From contig NC_070571.1 in the NCBI RefSeq assembly GCF_026914185.1, forward strand, positions 310,001-374,000: a stretch of 64,000 nt of DNA, read 5' to 3'. Both the position numbers and the translations under genes were made by a program. Below are positions 35,336 to 46,414 of the stretch, piece after piece (the stretch's first letter is position 1; each line of letters starts with the position of its first letter). Below the pieces are notes generated by a model, which saw nothing but the letters and a program-made list of their open reading frames with translations, made no database searches and was not told where the DNA came from. The DNA is from Puccinia triticina. Taxonomy: Eukaryota; Basidiomycota; Pucciniomycetes; Pucciniales; Pucciniaceae.

Positions 35336-36439
35336 TATATTGCTGGTCTCTTCAGCTGTGGACTCAGAATCAACTTATCCAGCCATCTCCAGCGCTATAA
35401 TACCATTATATTGCTTCATAGTGCTGAAGATGGTTGAATCAGTTGAATCTGATTTCAAAGTTGAAGAGACTAGCACTGTAAGTTGCCTGCAAAATTTTTT
35501 GGACAATTTGGGTTGAATTTTGTATTTTTTATTGAATTAATTGGTGATTATATCATCTATATTTATACGGACTTACTTCGCGCACTGCAAAAAACTCTTC
35601 GCGCACTGCACAGTGCGCGCAGTCCCAAACACTTCGCGCACTGCGGGTGAAATACACAACTTTTTCAAGATTTTTTTTGACCAATCAATAGAACACCTTT
35701 TAATTGGTCTCTCTGAATTTTTTGGGAGTTTTTTGAAGCATTCTTCCACGTTAAAAAAAATCATAAAAAACCAGAACAAAGGTAGAATGTGGGGGCCTAA
35801 AAAACAAGGTTCCTATAGCCCAAAAATTCCAAATCATTTATTGAGTAATCCAAGTTTATTAAAGCCTCTGAATCACAAAACAAAAATTCAAGGGTTTCCC
35901 CTACAAATTACAAAAAAACACAAAAAAAATCAAGGGTTTCCCCTCTACAACTTCCAGAAAAAAAAACCCAAGGTTTTTCCTCTACAAATATCAAAATTAA
36001 CAAAAAAAAACCACAATATTATAACAGCCAAAAATAGGACAATAATCTGCACCCAGCCGCCTAACATCAGCAAGCTGATGAACCGTGGCCCACCATCCAT
36101 CCCTGTCTAGCAGGGTTAAAAAATGGTGAGAGGATGACCCCCAGCGCGCCGCATTGAAGGCATTATGCAAAGGGGGGCCAACAATTTTAACCCCTCAAAC
36201 TGTGCAAGTGCAACAGCGGAGGGGGTGAGGACGAACCGCACGCTGGAAGTGCAGCGGCAGAGGACGCCCTGGGGATTTATTGAACCCAAGGACCTCCTAT
36301 TTATACCCACCAACCAACATACAGCAGCTCCACCGCACTCCATGCAACAACAAAAAGCCACCGCCACGCCACTGCCCCAGTTACAAACCATGCAGCCCTG
36401 ACGATGAAGGTTGCAATCTCGCCCTCGCCATCACTTCAA

Positions 36440-36960
36440 GGCTGTTGGCTGGCCAACTGTCTCCCACTCCACATTCCAACAACTGACCAACTATCTTCCC
36501 AAGAAGGCGTCGAACTGCCAGATTGCGCTCAACACTGACTTGGCCGTTGATAGCTTTATTGAATTAGTTAAATGCGGCGAGTACCCTGCGATCAACCTGG
36601 AAGTCACAAGCACCGAACAAACCCGACAAGCTCTAATGACCAGTATACTCAACGTCTCAGGAGGCGGTATGTTGCTTCCTTTGGAATATACTCTCCTACT
36701 ATCTTAGCTAACACAATGTGAAACAGATATCGGGAAGAGAACGCCTTGGATTCTGATAAAGTAGCGACCCATGCGAAGCAACTCCGTCGCACTTCACGAT
36801 TGCACAATGTAAGTCGCTACCGTTTCAGTTGCATTGTCAGGTGCCGGTACTAAATAAATCTCAGCACTCTTAATCCAACTTTAGCTTCGCCACACTCATC
36901 CACTACCCAAGCCTTTCGAACTTGGCTCCGATCATCCAAGCCTGCACCAGTGTCAATGAC
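36440..36960 (+). pseudogene. captured gene fragment, unidentified
   Basis: A frame containing NYLPKKASNCQIALNTDLAV and VDSFIELVKCGEYPAINLEV ends at a good donor (GTATGT, 36667). A segment after an AG at 36726 reads YREENALDSDKVATHAKQLR up to a GTAAGT donor (36809). A third begins after TTTAG near 36884. The pattern of frames and splice signals suggests the 3' exons of a host gene. The first two pieces do not join in frame as I read them, so it is damaged. I do not recognise the protein. Confidence 0.5.
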
Positions 36961-37076
36961 ACTGATGACAAGGCCTCTCAAGCGATCCAAATCTCATACA
37001 CCAAGAGCCAACCTAAGCGTTGTGTGGCTCGAGCTGTGCTATGGCGACACCCTCGAATTGACCAAATGATGTCCAG

Positions 37077-37564
37077 CACTACGACTGGTTCATCCAGGCC
37101 AGCGGCTTCTTCTCTCTCGGACTCGAAAGCACCGTCTGTATCATGTATCCTCTCTCCCACCTGAAACTCGTCCAGTCCATTAATCCAATCCCATCTCTCT
37201 CTATCTCTCTCTCTCTCTCCAGCTACCAATCCCTCAACTCATCACCAACTTCCGTCGGAAATCACTGGCCGGGCTCAGCTCGATGGTCCTGTTTGGCTGG
37301 CTGTTTGGGGACAGCTTCAAATCGATCTACCTGGTCTTCATCACCCCAGACTCGAACTCGATCCAATTCAAAATATGGTCAGTGGTGATCCCCGGATCCA
37401 GGAGCCCATCCCTTCTAACATCAATTTCTCTTGGACACAGTGCACTCTTTCAGCTGTCAATCGATATCTTGATCCTCGCCCAGGCGCTGATCTATCGGCG
37501 CCAGACCAAGCTGGATTCCATCGAGCTCGACGGCTCTCCCGACCACTCGGCTTCGGCGGTGTGA
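37077..37564 (+). pseudogene. captured PQ-loop protein fragment (ANY1/SLC66A2-like)
   Basis: Three exons with GT-AG introns join in frame: 37077-37133, 37223-37377, 37441-37564 (stop TGA). The product carries a PQ-loop motif, LPIPQLITNFRRKSLAGLSS, then the aromatic transmembrane segment LFGWLFGDSFKSIYLVF and a last segment ALFQLSIDILILAQALIYRR. This matches the second PQ-loop half of the SLC66A2/yeast Any1 group, membrane proteins linked to endosome-Golgi lipid traffic. The first half is not intact. Introns are retained, so capture was at DNA level. It lies wholly inside the 35568-39094 transposon. Confidence 0.72.
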
Positions 37565-38603
37565 GCCCAACCTCTCCTGTCTGCTCTTGCCCCAGGCCAA
37601 CCGTCACTCCAATGGCAGTCACACGGTATCCGGAGACAGCAGCCCTCTAGCCCTTATATCAGATGACAAAAATTGAAGTTGCAAAGAGCCTACAACATGA
37701 GTAGAACTGTCAAAGCTGCCAAGCCTTCTTTGGTGGGAGACAATGTGGATTGGATGTGTGCTCCGCCTGATTTTTGTTAATTACCACTCAAGGGGCCTCC
37801 AGCTTGTTCTTCTAAAGCTTTCTAGCTGTTAGAATTGGTTATTTTTGAGAAAAAATCATAATTTAATACACAAGAAAAACAAAACAAAAAACTTTTGAAT
37901 GTCTCCAAGATTTGTTCTAAAATATCCTATCCCATTTTATTTGACTGACATGTAATCTCATGCCTCCCAGGCTTGGCATAGGACAAAATTACTTGTCTTG
38001 GATTCACTATTTATTGTCAAACCTTATTTGAGTATGTATACACAAATCTGTTTCAGCCACTGAAACCAAACTGTGCAGATTGAAAAAACCTCAACTATAC
38101 CCTTGTATTTGACTGAAATGTACCCTCATTCCTCTAACAACATTACTGCCACATCAGAGTGATCACCCATGAGCTGGAAACATTTTTCTTCAAAAAGAAA
38201 ACAAAAATATACAAAGCTGATTGCTTTCTGCAATCTGCATCTGTCACCTACATATGCACATCAATTTTCAGGCTGTAATATCATCAAACATAACAAGACA
38301 GAAAACATGTAGCACTGCCCCTTTGAGACTTTCACTGGTAGAGTTTTTCACAAGCTCACGGAATCATTCTTGGGGAAAGCCCTGCCATATGAAATTGAAG
38401 AGTATCTATGGAGCTTAAAGGAATAGATGATTGTCATCAATTTCACGGACTCTGCGTACAAGGAGGGATGCTGAGTGGTTTGGTAAATGCAAACAATTTC
38501 AACATGTTAATTTCAGGGCTGTGATGGCATTATAATTGGAGGGAGCTTAGTATGACACTACTATCAGGGAGCAAGGGGGCTTAAAAATTGTGGTTAGTAT
38601 TTG

Positions 38604-38630
38604 GAGCGGCGAAGCCGCCTTGGCCTCTAG
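38604..38630 (+). other. Helitron-like 3' terminus
   Basis: AGCGGCGAAGCCGCC hairpin, then TTGGCCTCTAG followed by T at 38631. Same 27-bp end as 33103-33130. Orientation implies a Helitron body to the left, which would include the captured exons at 36.4-37.6 kb. The 5' TC end is not identified. Confidence 0.55.
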
Positions 38631-39393
38631 TGAAATATATAAGAACAGCTACTTTGATACTTTTGAGCCACTTTGTGCAAAAATAAGGGTATGCAAAATG
38701 AGGAAATTTCACCCCATGATAGCACATTGCCTCTAAAATATCCTCATTTTTCGGACCCTTATCCTTCCACAAATTAGCTAAAAATTTCTAAAAGAGCTGT
38801 CCTCATATCTTTAATTACTCAAGAAAATATTTGGAATTTTTGGGCAATGGGAACCTTGTTTTTAAGGCCCCCACATCCTACATTTGTTCTAGTTTTTCAT
38901 GATTTTGTTAACACGGAAGAATGCTTCAAAAAACTCCCAAAAAATTCAGAGAGGCCAATTAAAAGGTGTTCTATTGATTGGTCAAAAAAAATCTTGAAAA
39001 AGTTGTGTATTTCACCCGCAGTGCGCGAAGTGTTTGGGACTGCGCGCACTGTGCAGTGCGCAAAGAGTTTTTTGCAGTGCGCGAAGTAAGTCCGTATTTA
39101 TATTGGTGCCAAACGGGGCCTTAATCGCTCACACCTTGGCTATAGACTTGGAAGGTCTGCTCTACTTAGGGCCTGTACCATGGGCCTCAATTTTGAAAAT
39201 TTTCATCTTTTTTTGCCCTGTACACAAAAATTGAAAACTAGCAGAGAGTTCAAATGTTGAAATTCTTCACATTTGGACTCAGGCCTACATTTTGGCTAGG
39301 CTCATTTTTTGTCCCAAGAAATTTTGAGGCAAATAAATTTGGAAAATTTCAATTTCAATGCCCTATGGTACAGGCCCTTAGTGCCTTTCTAGC

Positions 39394-40668
39394 CACCAGG
39401 AAAAATCAGTAGTCACTAGATGACAACTGACATGACAACTGCTCCAGCTGGCTATCCAGCCTCTAGTGCAATTTTCACAAGCTGATCCTCAGCTTTGTCC
39501 CAGGCCCAGCTGCTTCTCAGCCTTGGCCCAGGCCCAGCTGCTGCTCAGCCTTGGCCCAGGCCCAGCTGCTGCTCAGCCTTGGCCCAGGCCCAGCTGCTGC
39601 TCAGCCTTTGCCTGAGCATGAACGGGCATTGATAAATGCACACCCGTCCCCCGGGGGCACGCCCACGCCCACACCCTTCAAAAAGGGCGTGTGGGACCGC
39701 ACGCCCTTTGGGCCTTTATCAAGGGTGTGCGACTCAAAGGGCGTGCAAGGGCGTGCACGCCCCCACATAGGCGTGCACAAGCATGCACCGTGCCTGCTTG
39801 CCGAGAGCCCCTCGGTGGGCAGGTGCAAGTACATATACCTGCTCGCCGAGAGCCCCTTGGCGGGTAAGTGTATGTATCCCTGCTCGCCGAGAAGGATAAC
39901 TCTGGGCAAGCAGGCATACAGATCCCACCTCGCCAAGAGCCTCTTGGCGAGCAGGTATACATACACCTGCCCATCAAGCCTGTTCACCGAGAGCCCCTCG
40001 GCGGGTAGGTGCATTTATACCTGCTTGCCAAGAGAAATCCTTGGCAAGCAGGCATACAGATCCCACCTCGCCAAGAGCCTCTTGGCGAGCAGGTATACTT
40101 GCACCTGACTGCCAAGGGGCTCCCAACAAGCCATGGTGCACGCCCGTGAACGCCCATGTGGGGGGGGCGTGCACGCCCTCGCACGCCCATACAGAGGCGT
40201 GCATGCCCTTTGACTTGCACACCCTTGATAAAGGGCGTGCGGTCCACCTGACCAGTCCGCATATTCCCTTGAAGGATTGTTCCCGCGCGCGCGGGAGACA
40301 TCCTTCAAGGGTGCATTACACCCAACCAGCGCCACACGCCCTTTTTGAGGGGCGTGGGCGAGGGCGTGCCCCCAGGGGACGGGTGTGCATTTATCAACAC
40401 CCGTTCTTGCTCAGGCAAAGGCTGAGCAGTGGCTTGTCCTGTGCCAAGACTGAGGGGCAGCTGGGCCTGGGCCAAGGCTGAGCAGCAGCTGTGCCTGGGA
40501 CAAAGCTGAGGAGCAGCTTGTGAAAAATGCAAGCTAGAGGCTTCAGCTGTGCCAAAATCAGCACTGAGCTGTGTGCCAGCCAGCCCTGAACTAGCAGATG
40601 GAGTAGCTTTGGAGCTGAAACCAGAGCTGTGTTATGTCAGTTGTCATCACTACTTTTTTTTCCTGGTG
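39394..40668. mobile_element. CACCAGG-family TIR element, AGC duplication
   Basis: Ends CACCAGGAAAAATCAGTAG and the inverse of CACCAGGAAAAAAAAGTAG, flanked by AGC (39391-39393, 40669-40671). TGACAACTGACAT and inverse follow on both sides. The next zone has CAGCTGCTGCTCAGCCTTGG repeats and their inverses at the other end. The interior is palindromic, with GGGCGTGC and GCCGAGAGCCCCTYGGCGG motifs. 1275 bp, non-coding despite open frames made by the repeats. It ends 22 bp before the tRNA terminator. Confidence 0.85.
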
Positions 40669-40690
40669 AGCACGCCTGTCCCTCCGCAGC

Positions 40691-40695
40691 AAAAA
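40691..40695 (-). terminator. Pol III T-tract terminator
   Basis: TTTTT on the minus strand, 3 nt beyond the tRNA discriminator base, as expected for RNA polymerase III termination. Confidence 0.8.
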
Positions 40696-40698
40696 CTG

Positions 40699-40785
40699 CA
40701 CTGACCACGGGACTCGAACCCGCAGCCTTCTCCTCCACTCTCCAGGCAGTAGGAGGGAGACGATCTACCATTGATCTAAGCCAGC
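40699..40785 (-). tRNA. tRNA-Arg (anticodon CCU), 15-nt intron
   Basis: A full cloverleaf folds on the minus strand: acceptor GCTGGCT with GGTCAGT (wobbles allowed), D arm GATC-AATGGTA-GATC, anticodon stem TCTCC/GGAGA, five-base variable loop, T arm GCGGG-TTCGAGT-CCCGT. The loop reads C-T-CCT-A, then a 15-nt intron at the canonical position after base 37, then A. 72 nt mature length. A T5 terminator follows. It reads CCU, decoding AGG arginine codons. Transcribed divergently from the OFD1 gene 175 bp away. Confidence 0.9.
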
Positions 40786-40959
40786 TTTCATTGTCCGCAC
40801 CAATTGGTATTTATCATCAACACTAGTTCTATTTCGCAATTCGATTCCAAGCAGTTTGCATATTCAACATGGGGCACAATGCCGAGATGGCTGTAGTGGG
40901 ACAACTTGGAACAAAAACCAATCACAGTATCCATTCTCCTCCGGGGTCTGATAACCAGA

Positions 40960-43097
40960 ATGGCAATTGATGTCAAGTCATTCGGTACCGGGGTCGATGG
41001 CTCAGTGGACGATGGCCATCTCCCAAAACGTGCAAAACTCGAAGATGAAAGCATGAAAGCTGACGAGGATGGTCAACCCGACGCGAGTGCCTTCAGTTCA
41101 AAAAACCTCTTGAAATCTCTGGCGGCCGCTCTGAAGCTCGAACACGACCAATCAATCCCATACCGACACTCAGTTCTCAAGAATATATTCGACGACCAAT
41201 TGTTACGTCAGGCCCGCGATGAAATCAGGAATGGGCTGTCATTTTCACTGAAAGAAACCGACATTTACAAGGTCAGGCCGCTCCTGATTAATAGATATGA
41301 ACCTCGCCTTCTTTTATTGATGTGCTTTGTACCTTGGAAACTTATCCAAAATCGGGCCCAACAGGTGTTTCAAACAGGTTTGTATTCATGCATCTACGTC
41401 ACATACCGGTCAAAGATGGGTCTAATGATGGGATTTGGAATGCTGACCAACGTTTTTTTCATGAATTGAACTGTATCTCATATTATTGCAGGCGATCTGG
41501 CGAACGTGGACGGTCTACCAGCAGAAGAAGCGCAGAAATTGAAACATGTTAAAACAGTCAGAGATGCCTTATATTCCAATGAATTCCGACAATTCCTCCA
41601 TCAAGTCACTTCATGCGGGCCTCTATCCGGGAAACAGACCGATATGTCCATCAACAACTACCGCCAAGGATGTCGTAAGTACAAATGGAATTCAGACACA
41701 TTTCTGTTATTCCTATTTGACGCTGATACTTATTCTGAATTAACAGATTTGCTGAATCATGACGATGTGATTGGAACCAGAAGAGTTTCCTATATCTTAT
41801 ACCTAACTGATCCCGATATTCCCTGGGAAGCCACAGATGGGGGATCCCTAGAACTATATCCAGTCGACTCAGACACTCGGCAACCGCTACCTATTCCAAC
41901 ATGTAAAATCTTGCCGAGCTGGAATACTTTCGTATTCTTCGTCGTTCAACCCGGCAAAAGTTTCCATTCGGTCGAAGAAGTTTTTAACTTGAAAAAGAGT
42001 CGGCTCAGTATTTCTGGATGGTTTCACTTACCCCACGAAGATGAGCCGGGATACTTAGATGGACTTCGAACCAAAGAAGAAGAGGAGAAACAACTCAAAA
42101 GTCTCGGTGCAAGCTTAGACCAACTTGTCAGTGTCTGCTAGTAATACTGCCTTTTAGACAAATTCCTGAACTGTTCTTTTTTTAATACATGCTATATCGA
42201 CTGAAGAAAGGTAAAGGGGACGATGATTCACTGTGGGTGGATACCGAATTTCAGGCACCTGCTGAGCCTGCCTCGTTGTTGACTGCTAGTGATCTTCAGT
42301 ATCTGAGTCAATTCATCGACCCCAGCTTCCTGAAAATCGAAGATATCTCCAGGCTCAAGGAGCGATTCGTTAGGGATTCGCACATTAGTTTGATGGGATT
42401 CCTCGACTACGACTTCTCGTGTCAACTCAAGCAGGCCGTTCTTGTCAATGAGGCCGAAGACCTCTTAGCACTTGCAAAAAATCCGCCTGAATCTCGATTG
42501 TATCCCAAACAGTTCCAGGGCCCTAGGTTTGAACTCGGACTCCAGGACGAATCTTGGGAGCTTGTAGGCCCGCCGCATAAACATCGCTACCTTACTCCAT
42601 CGAAGACCGATCCGGCTAGCAGTAACTCGGCCAAACTGCAACTTTTGAATTTGCAGTCACTTTTCCAAAGCAGTGCCTTCGCCAAATGGCTCAACCTCAT
42701 CACCACGTGCACTCCTACCTCTCACCATGTAATCCCTCGTCGATTCCGGCCTGGGTTGGACTATACTCTCGCCACATCGAACGAACAACAACTATTAGAA
42801 CTTCACATGTCCTTGACCCCATCTTTGGGATGGGAGGACGGTGAATTGGGCGGATGGGATTGCTACATGACTTCCAGCGATGAAGATCAATCAGACCCCG
42901 CAGTTTACAAAGGTCCAGGTCCATCTGAAGGCGAGGAGGATGAGGATGACTCCACCTTGTTGACGATCCATCCTGGTTGGAATAAGTTAGACCTCGTCTT
43001 AAGAGACCCACAAATTCTTACATTTACAAAATACGTCAGCTCGAAGTCTCCTCAAAGCAAATGGGACATCAAAGCAGCCTACAAACTGCAGGAATGA
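40960..43097 (+). CDS. OFD1: OFD1/TPA1-like prolyl 3,4-dihydroxylase
   Basis: Five exons join in frame to 592 residues: 40960-41271, 41365-41377, 41492-41674, 41747-42126, 42207-43097. Exon 2 is only 13 bp. The N-terminal 2OG-Fe(II) dioxygenase domain shows the HxD iron ligands at H174 and D176 (NHDDVIGTRRVSYILYL), the distal histidine H243 (GKSFHSVEEV) and the 2-oxoglutarate arginine R255 (RLSIS). The C-terminal half has the family's second, non-catalytic fold and ends KYVSSKSPQSKWDIKAAYKL. Yeast Tpa1 hydroxylates a ribosomal protein S23 proline and affects translation accuracy; fission yeast Ofd1 also controls the sterol factor Sre1 by oxygen. All key residues are present. ATG 40960 is the first credible start. 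Confidence 0.94.
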
Positions 43098-43495
43098 GGA
43101 AGCTGCACGATCTGACGAATTATCAAACATGCATATTGCTCACGTGCATGAACGATCGGTCCCAGCACGGATTATACGATACCTTCCCTTCGGTTAATGC
43201 TTGCGCGCAAGGATTCAGTAGCAACCAATCACTACCGCAGTATACGCTCCTTGATTCTACTTTACTGAACCGAGTACCTCACAAGAATGTCCACCATCCA
43301 GATTCAAAACTCGACTTGTGCTTTATAAAACTTGCATGTTTCAACTTTTATCCTGCTCCTACATCCATGTATTCTAAATTATTGATACTTTATGCAAGAC
43401 CGTTTAAGAATTAAGGCTGATATTCATGCGATTGACTACACCACGGGTGAAGCTCAACAAAATGATTGCGATTGCCAACCGATATGAACTTAACT
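43098..43495. other. 3' flank of OFD1
   Basis: Presumed 3' untranslated region and intergenic sequence. No further gene seen. Confidence 0.5.
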
Positions 43496-43966
43496 AAGTC
43501 CCTCCTGGGCGCGAAGCCTTATGAAGCAACGACCTTTTCTGGCGTGAGAGGTATGCAGAAGTACACCTTCTTTTTTTGGCCACATCTTTGCCAAAACTCA
43601 TCCAAAAAAAAATTGTACAGCATGTAATGAGTAGCCAAGAAGCTCAGCTACATTCTAGAATTTTCCTTTTATTTTTTAAGCAACATATTGCCACCAAACA
43701 ACCCAAGGAATTGGAGTCTCAGTCTTTTCACACGCGGAGGCCATTTTGGAATGAAGTTGGAGAAGGATGGTCCCCAAAATTGGTGAGAGGCCTTTGCTCT
43801 CATCTATTCTATGCCACTCTACCTAGTGTGGTTAAAAAGTTATTCAAGTTTTCAATTTTTCCCTGCCAAATTCAAAAAACTTGTCAGGGCAAAAAACTTC
43901 ACTCATTCCTAAGTCCCTCCTTTGGAGGCGGGCATGTCGCACCCAGGAGGGACTTAGCTAAGGTTG
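43496..43966. mobile_element. Mutator-like MITE, 10-bp duplication
   Basis: Ends GAACTTAACTAAGTCCCTCC and the inverse of AACCTTAGCTAAGTCCCTCC. Flanks CAACCGATAT (43486-43495) and CAACTGATAT (43967-43976) match 9 of 10, the single difference being CG to TG. 471 bp, non-coding. Same family as 13122-13747, 13802-16605 and 56769-57583. Confidence 0.8.
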
Positions 43967-44164
43967 CAACTGATATCATTTCAGTTGGCCTGCCTGCAAG
44001 GGGGGACCATTGCTGCAATTCCGCTGGAAAATTCCAGGAACCCTACTAGAAGGCAATCCAAAATATTTTTGGATTCCCAATGCCCTTCTGAATTGCTTTT
44101 CCTTGCTAATTGGAATGGTTACGGTCCTTCCCAGGCTGTGGAAAGCCCAAAAAAAGGAATGGGG

Positions 44165-44255
44165 AAGTTAAGTAGACAAGAGAGGGGCTTGAACATGCAA
44201 CATCTTGCTGATCCACCCCACAAAAGCTGTTTGCCAATGGCGCTAGATGTGTTTG
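44165..44255 (-). other. tRNA-like relic
   Basis: Minus strand reads CTAGCGCCATTGGCAAACAG (A-box-like), then ATGTTCAAGCCCCTC (B-box-like) about 50 nt on. The T stem does not pair well, so this is a pseudogene or SINE head. Confidence 0.35.
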
Positions 44256-44271
44256 CCTTGTTTTATGTATA

Positions 44272-44300
44272 CTAGAGGCCAAGGCGGCTGCACCGCTGCG
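44272..44300 (-). other. Helitron-like 3' terminus
   Basis: Minus strand: GCAGCGGTGCAGCCGC hairpin, CTTGGCCTCTAG, then T. Third copy of the terminus seen at 33103 and 38604, with two base changes in the loop. The body would extend to the right. Confidence 0.55.
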
Positions 44301-46015
44301 GAGCTCAAGAAAACTGGTTGTCTTGCTGCACCGGTATCCAATTGGCAAAACCACTGGAAAATCAATAATACCTCTTGAATCAGCACAATTGATGAAATTT
44401 TTTTCCCTATATCATTTGATTTTTTATGCAAAAATTTATCCAGTTGGCAGTCATGTTCCCAATGAGCCCTCCGCCCACCCCTTAAATTTCATTCTCTGGT
44501 GAAAAAACATCATTGCCAATAGTTTAACAGCTCAAATAATATGCAAAATTGAAGAAATACTGAGAGTTTTGGACTGTTTGGGTGTGTAAAACATTGTTCA
44601 TACATGTTAGCAGTCATTTTCCTTCTAATCCTGCAGCACATCACTTATAATTCATTTCTTCTCCTGTCATAAGATAAAAAAATCATCAATTATACAGTAC
44701 TTCACAATACCTTACAATGTGTTTCAGGCTGTGTTTGAAGAAACTAACCTGTAACTGCTGTTGTCAAGGGTATTCTTTTATCCCTCAAGTCTACCATTAT
44801 CTAACTATTTTATTTTATTTTATTTTATTTTATGATATGTTAAAGTCATGGGTAAATGTGACAGACCTGTGTTGTAGAGCGCGATTACCTCCTGCCAAGG
44901 GCTTTCATGGGCTTGCTTGGGAAGATCACATGCCCACTACAGAGAGGGGCTTTGTTGAGTTCAAATCTGCTCATGATGATTCATTGGTTTGGCTCAGGAG
45001 TTAAGCAGTACAGAAAAATTCAGGGAGAAAATTGACTAAAAATATCCAAACTTGGCTGGAAAAAGTGAATTTTTTGTAATTTGAAATGAGCAAAAGTCAC
45101 ACCCAAAAAGAGGAAAAATCAAAAATGGATCCAATGGCTAATTGATCAACACTAAAAATCACAGAAAATCAATCAAAGATTCACAAGACAAGTATATACC
45201 TAAAAGGAAACAATCAACATTTTGTTTAGAAAGATATCAAGGGTTTAGCTGTTCAAAATTGGTTGTTAAAAGTGTATACTGTTTGAGGTTCATAAGATAA
45301 TGTTTTTTCAGATTTGCAATTATTTTCCAGTTATGATCATCTATAGTTCAAGAATGCATACAAGCCCACCAAGCAACAAGCCAATGGCACTGACCGTTTG
45401 TGGTAGACTACTCAAGATGGGAGCACATGCTTTGGGGCCGGAGAGACCTCTGCCAGTGCATCTGGTTGCAAGGCCTCTCTGGCACACATACACCTGACAA
45501 TTTGATCCAATGTCAGTTCAAGATGGGTTTTTTACTAATGAAGATGAGCATGCGTACCTGGAGAGGGGGCTCGGCCACCCCTGTCTAAAATTGGACAACA
45601 TTCGCGCGAAGAAACAGTGCTCTAAGATCAATTGGCCCGGCCTTTCAGTCCCAAGCTCTGGACTCACGAGTGTCGTGAGGGTTTTGAGTAAGCATTGGCC
45701 CAATCCGCGGGTCTTCCGCTCATGAGAGCATTGAGAGCGATGCCAAAGGCGCCGTAATCACCAACAATCAAACTTTGAAAGGATTGAAGAAAGATGAAGG
45801 TGGGTTAAGTCCGCCCTGGTTGTTTTGCGCTGTGTGAGCGGGCTTAAAAATGATCAGCAACATCTTCAGCTCCACAAATATCCTCAACAGCTATGTTGCT
45901 TGCGCCATCCAATGCTGAGATTGGCTGGTGCGGAGATAAAGCAAGTGGTTTGATGGCTGGAAAAGGGTAGCAGCACGGTTCAAGACGATTCACTTATTGA
46001 GGGGCACGAGGCCGG
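44301..46015. other. no supported gene
   Basis: Includes a (TTTTA)n microsatellite at 44806-44833 and a 72-codon frame at 45510-45725 (contains DEHAYLERGLGHPCLKLD) that could be a gene fragment. I cannot support it by splice sites or a known family. Confidence 0.4.
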
Positions 46016-46414
46016 TGTGGTAGACGGAAAAGTGGAAAAATAAAAAGTTTTTTTTATGCCACATAATTACTCATAATTACTCATACTAGGCCTCAAGATA
46101 CCATCAAATGGACCCCAGAAATGGATTCTATGGCCAATTTCACCCCTAGTCTCCACTGGAACGGTGATTACAACCCCACTGGATAAGAAGTTACACCTCT
46201 GTGGACCCCACCAAACACCTATCACATGGCCAGCCCCAGTAACCCAGCTGTCACCTGCCCCAACCCAAGTTTCGCAGTAGTACACTTATACATATCACAG
46301 GATACAAACATACATTTCCCCGTCAGGTTACACTCATTACATATTAACTACATACACTCCTTTATATACATAGTATGACATCATTTACACTGTTTCTGCA
46401 GCCTCAGACTTTGT

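Larger units (their letters stand above)
35568..39094. mobile_element. 3.5-kb TIR element carrying host gene fragments
   Basis: Ends CGGACTTACTTCGCGCACTG on both sides, with inverted arms of about 267 bp (35568-35835, 38829-39094). Flanked by a perfect 8-bp TATTTATA duplication (35560-35567, 39095-39102). Inside lie a repeat segment shared with 55.6-56.05 kb, exons of at least one and probably two host genes (36440-37564), and a Helitron-like 3' end at 38630. The arms contain GCGCACTG motifs. No transposase seen. The 8-bp duplication suggests hAT-type movement. Confidence 0.87.
34660..39127. mobile_element. palindromic element split by two insertions
   Basis: Left arm TAGGCCCTGTTTAGCACCAA (about 34663 on) and TACAGGTGATATAATCACC match, inverted, a right arm that is interrupted. 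One part is at 35505-35567 and the terminal part (TATTGGTGCCAAACGGGGCC) is at 39101-39120. The gap is the 3.5-kb element below. A hAT-like element is also inside. A short frame from 35430 (MVESVESDFKVEETST) may be a transposase remnant. I see no clear target duplication. Confidence 0.65.

Noticed and set aside
33103..38630. One element bounded by the inverted CTAGAGGCCAAGGCGG sequences
   Set aside because: The right copy lies inside the 35568-39094 element while the left lies outside it; the pair reads better as separate Helitron-like ends.
39551..40535. Several overlapping frames of 80-185 codons on both strands
   Set aside because: All fall in the palindromic GGGCGTGC/GCCGAGAG motif zone of a TIR element and mirror each other across strands.
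40906..40959. Upstream extension of OFD1 to 40906
   Set aside because: It begins with TTG; the first ATG in frame is 40960.
45510..45725. Frame with DEHAYLERGLGHPCLKLD
   Set aside because: Could be a gene fragment, but no splice sites, family or neighbours support it.
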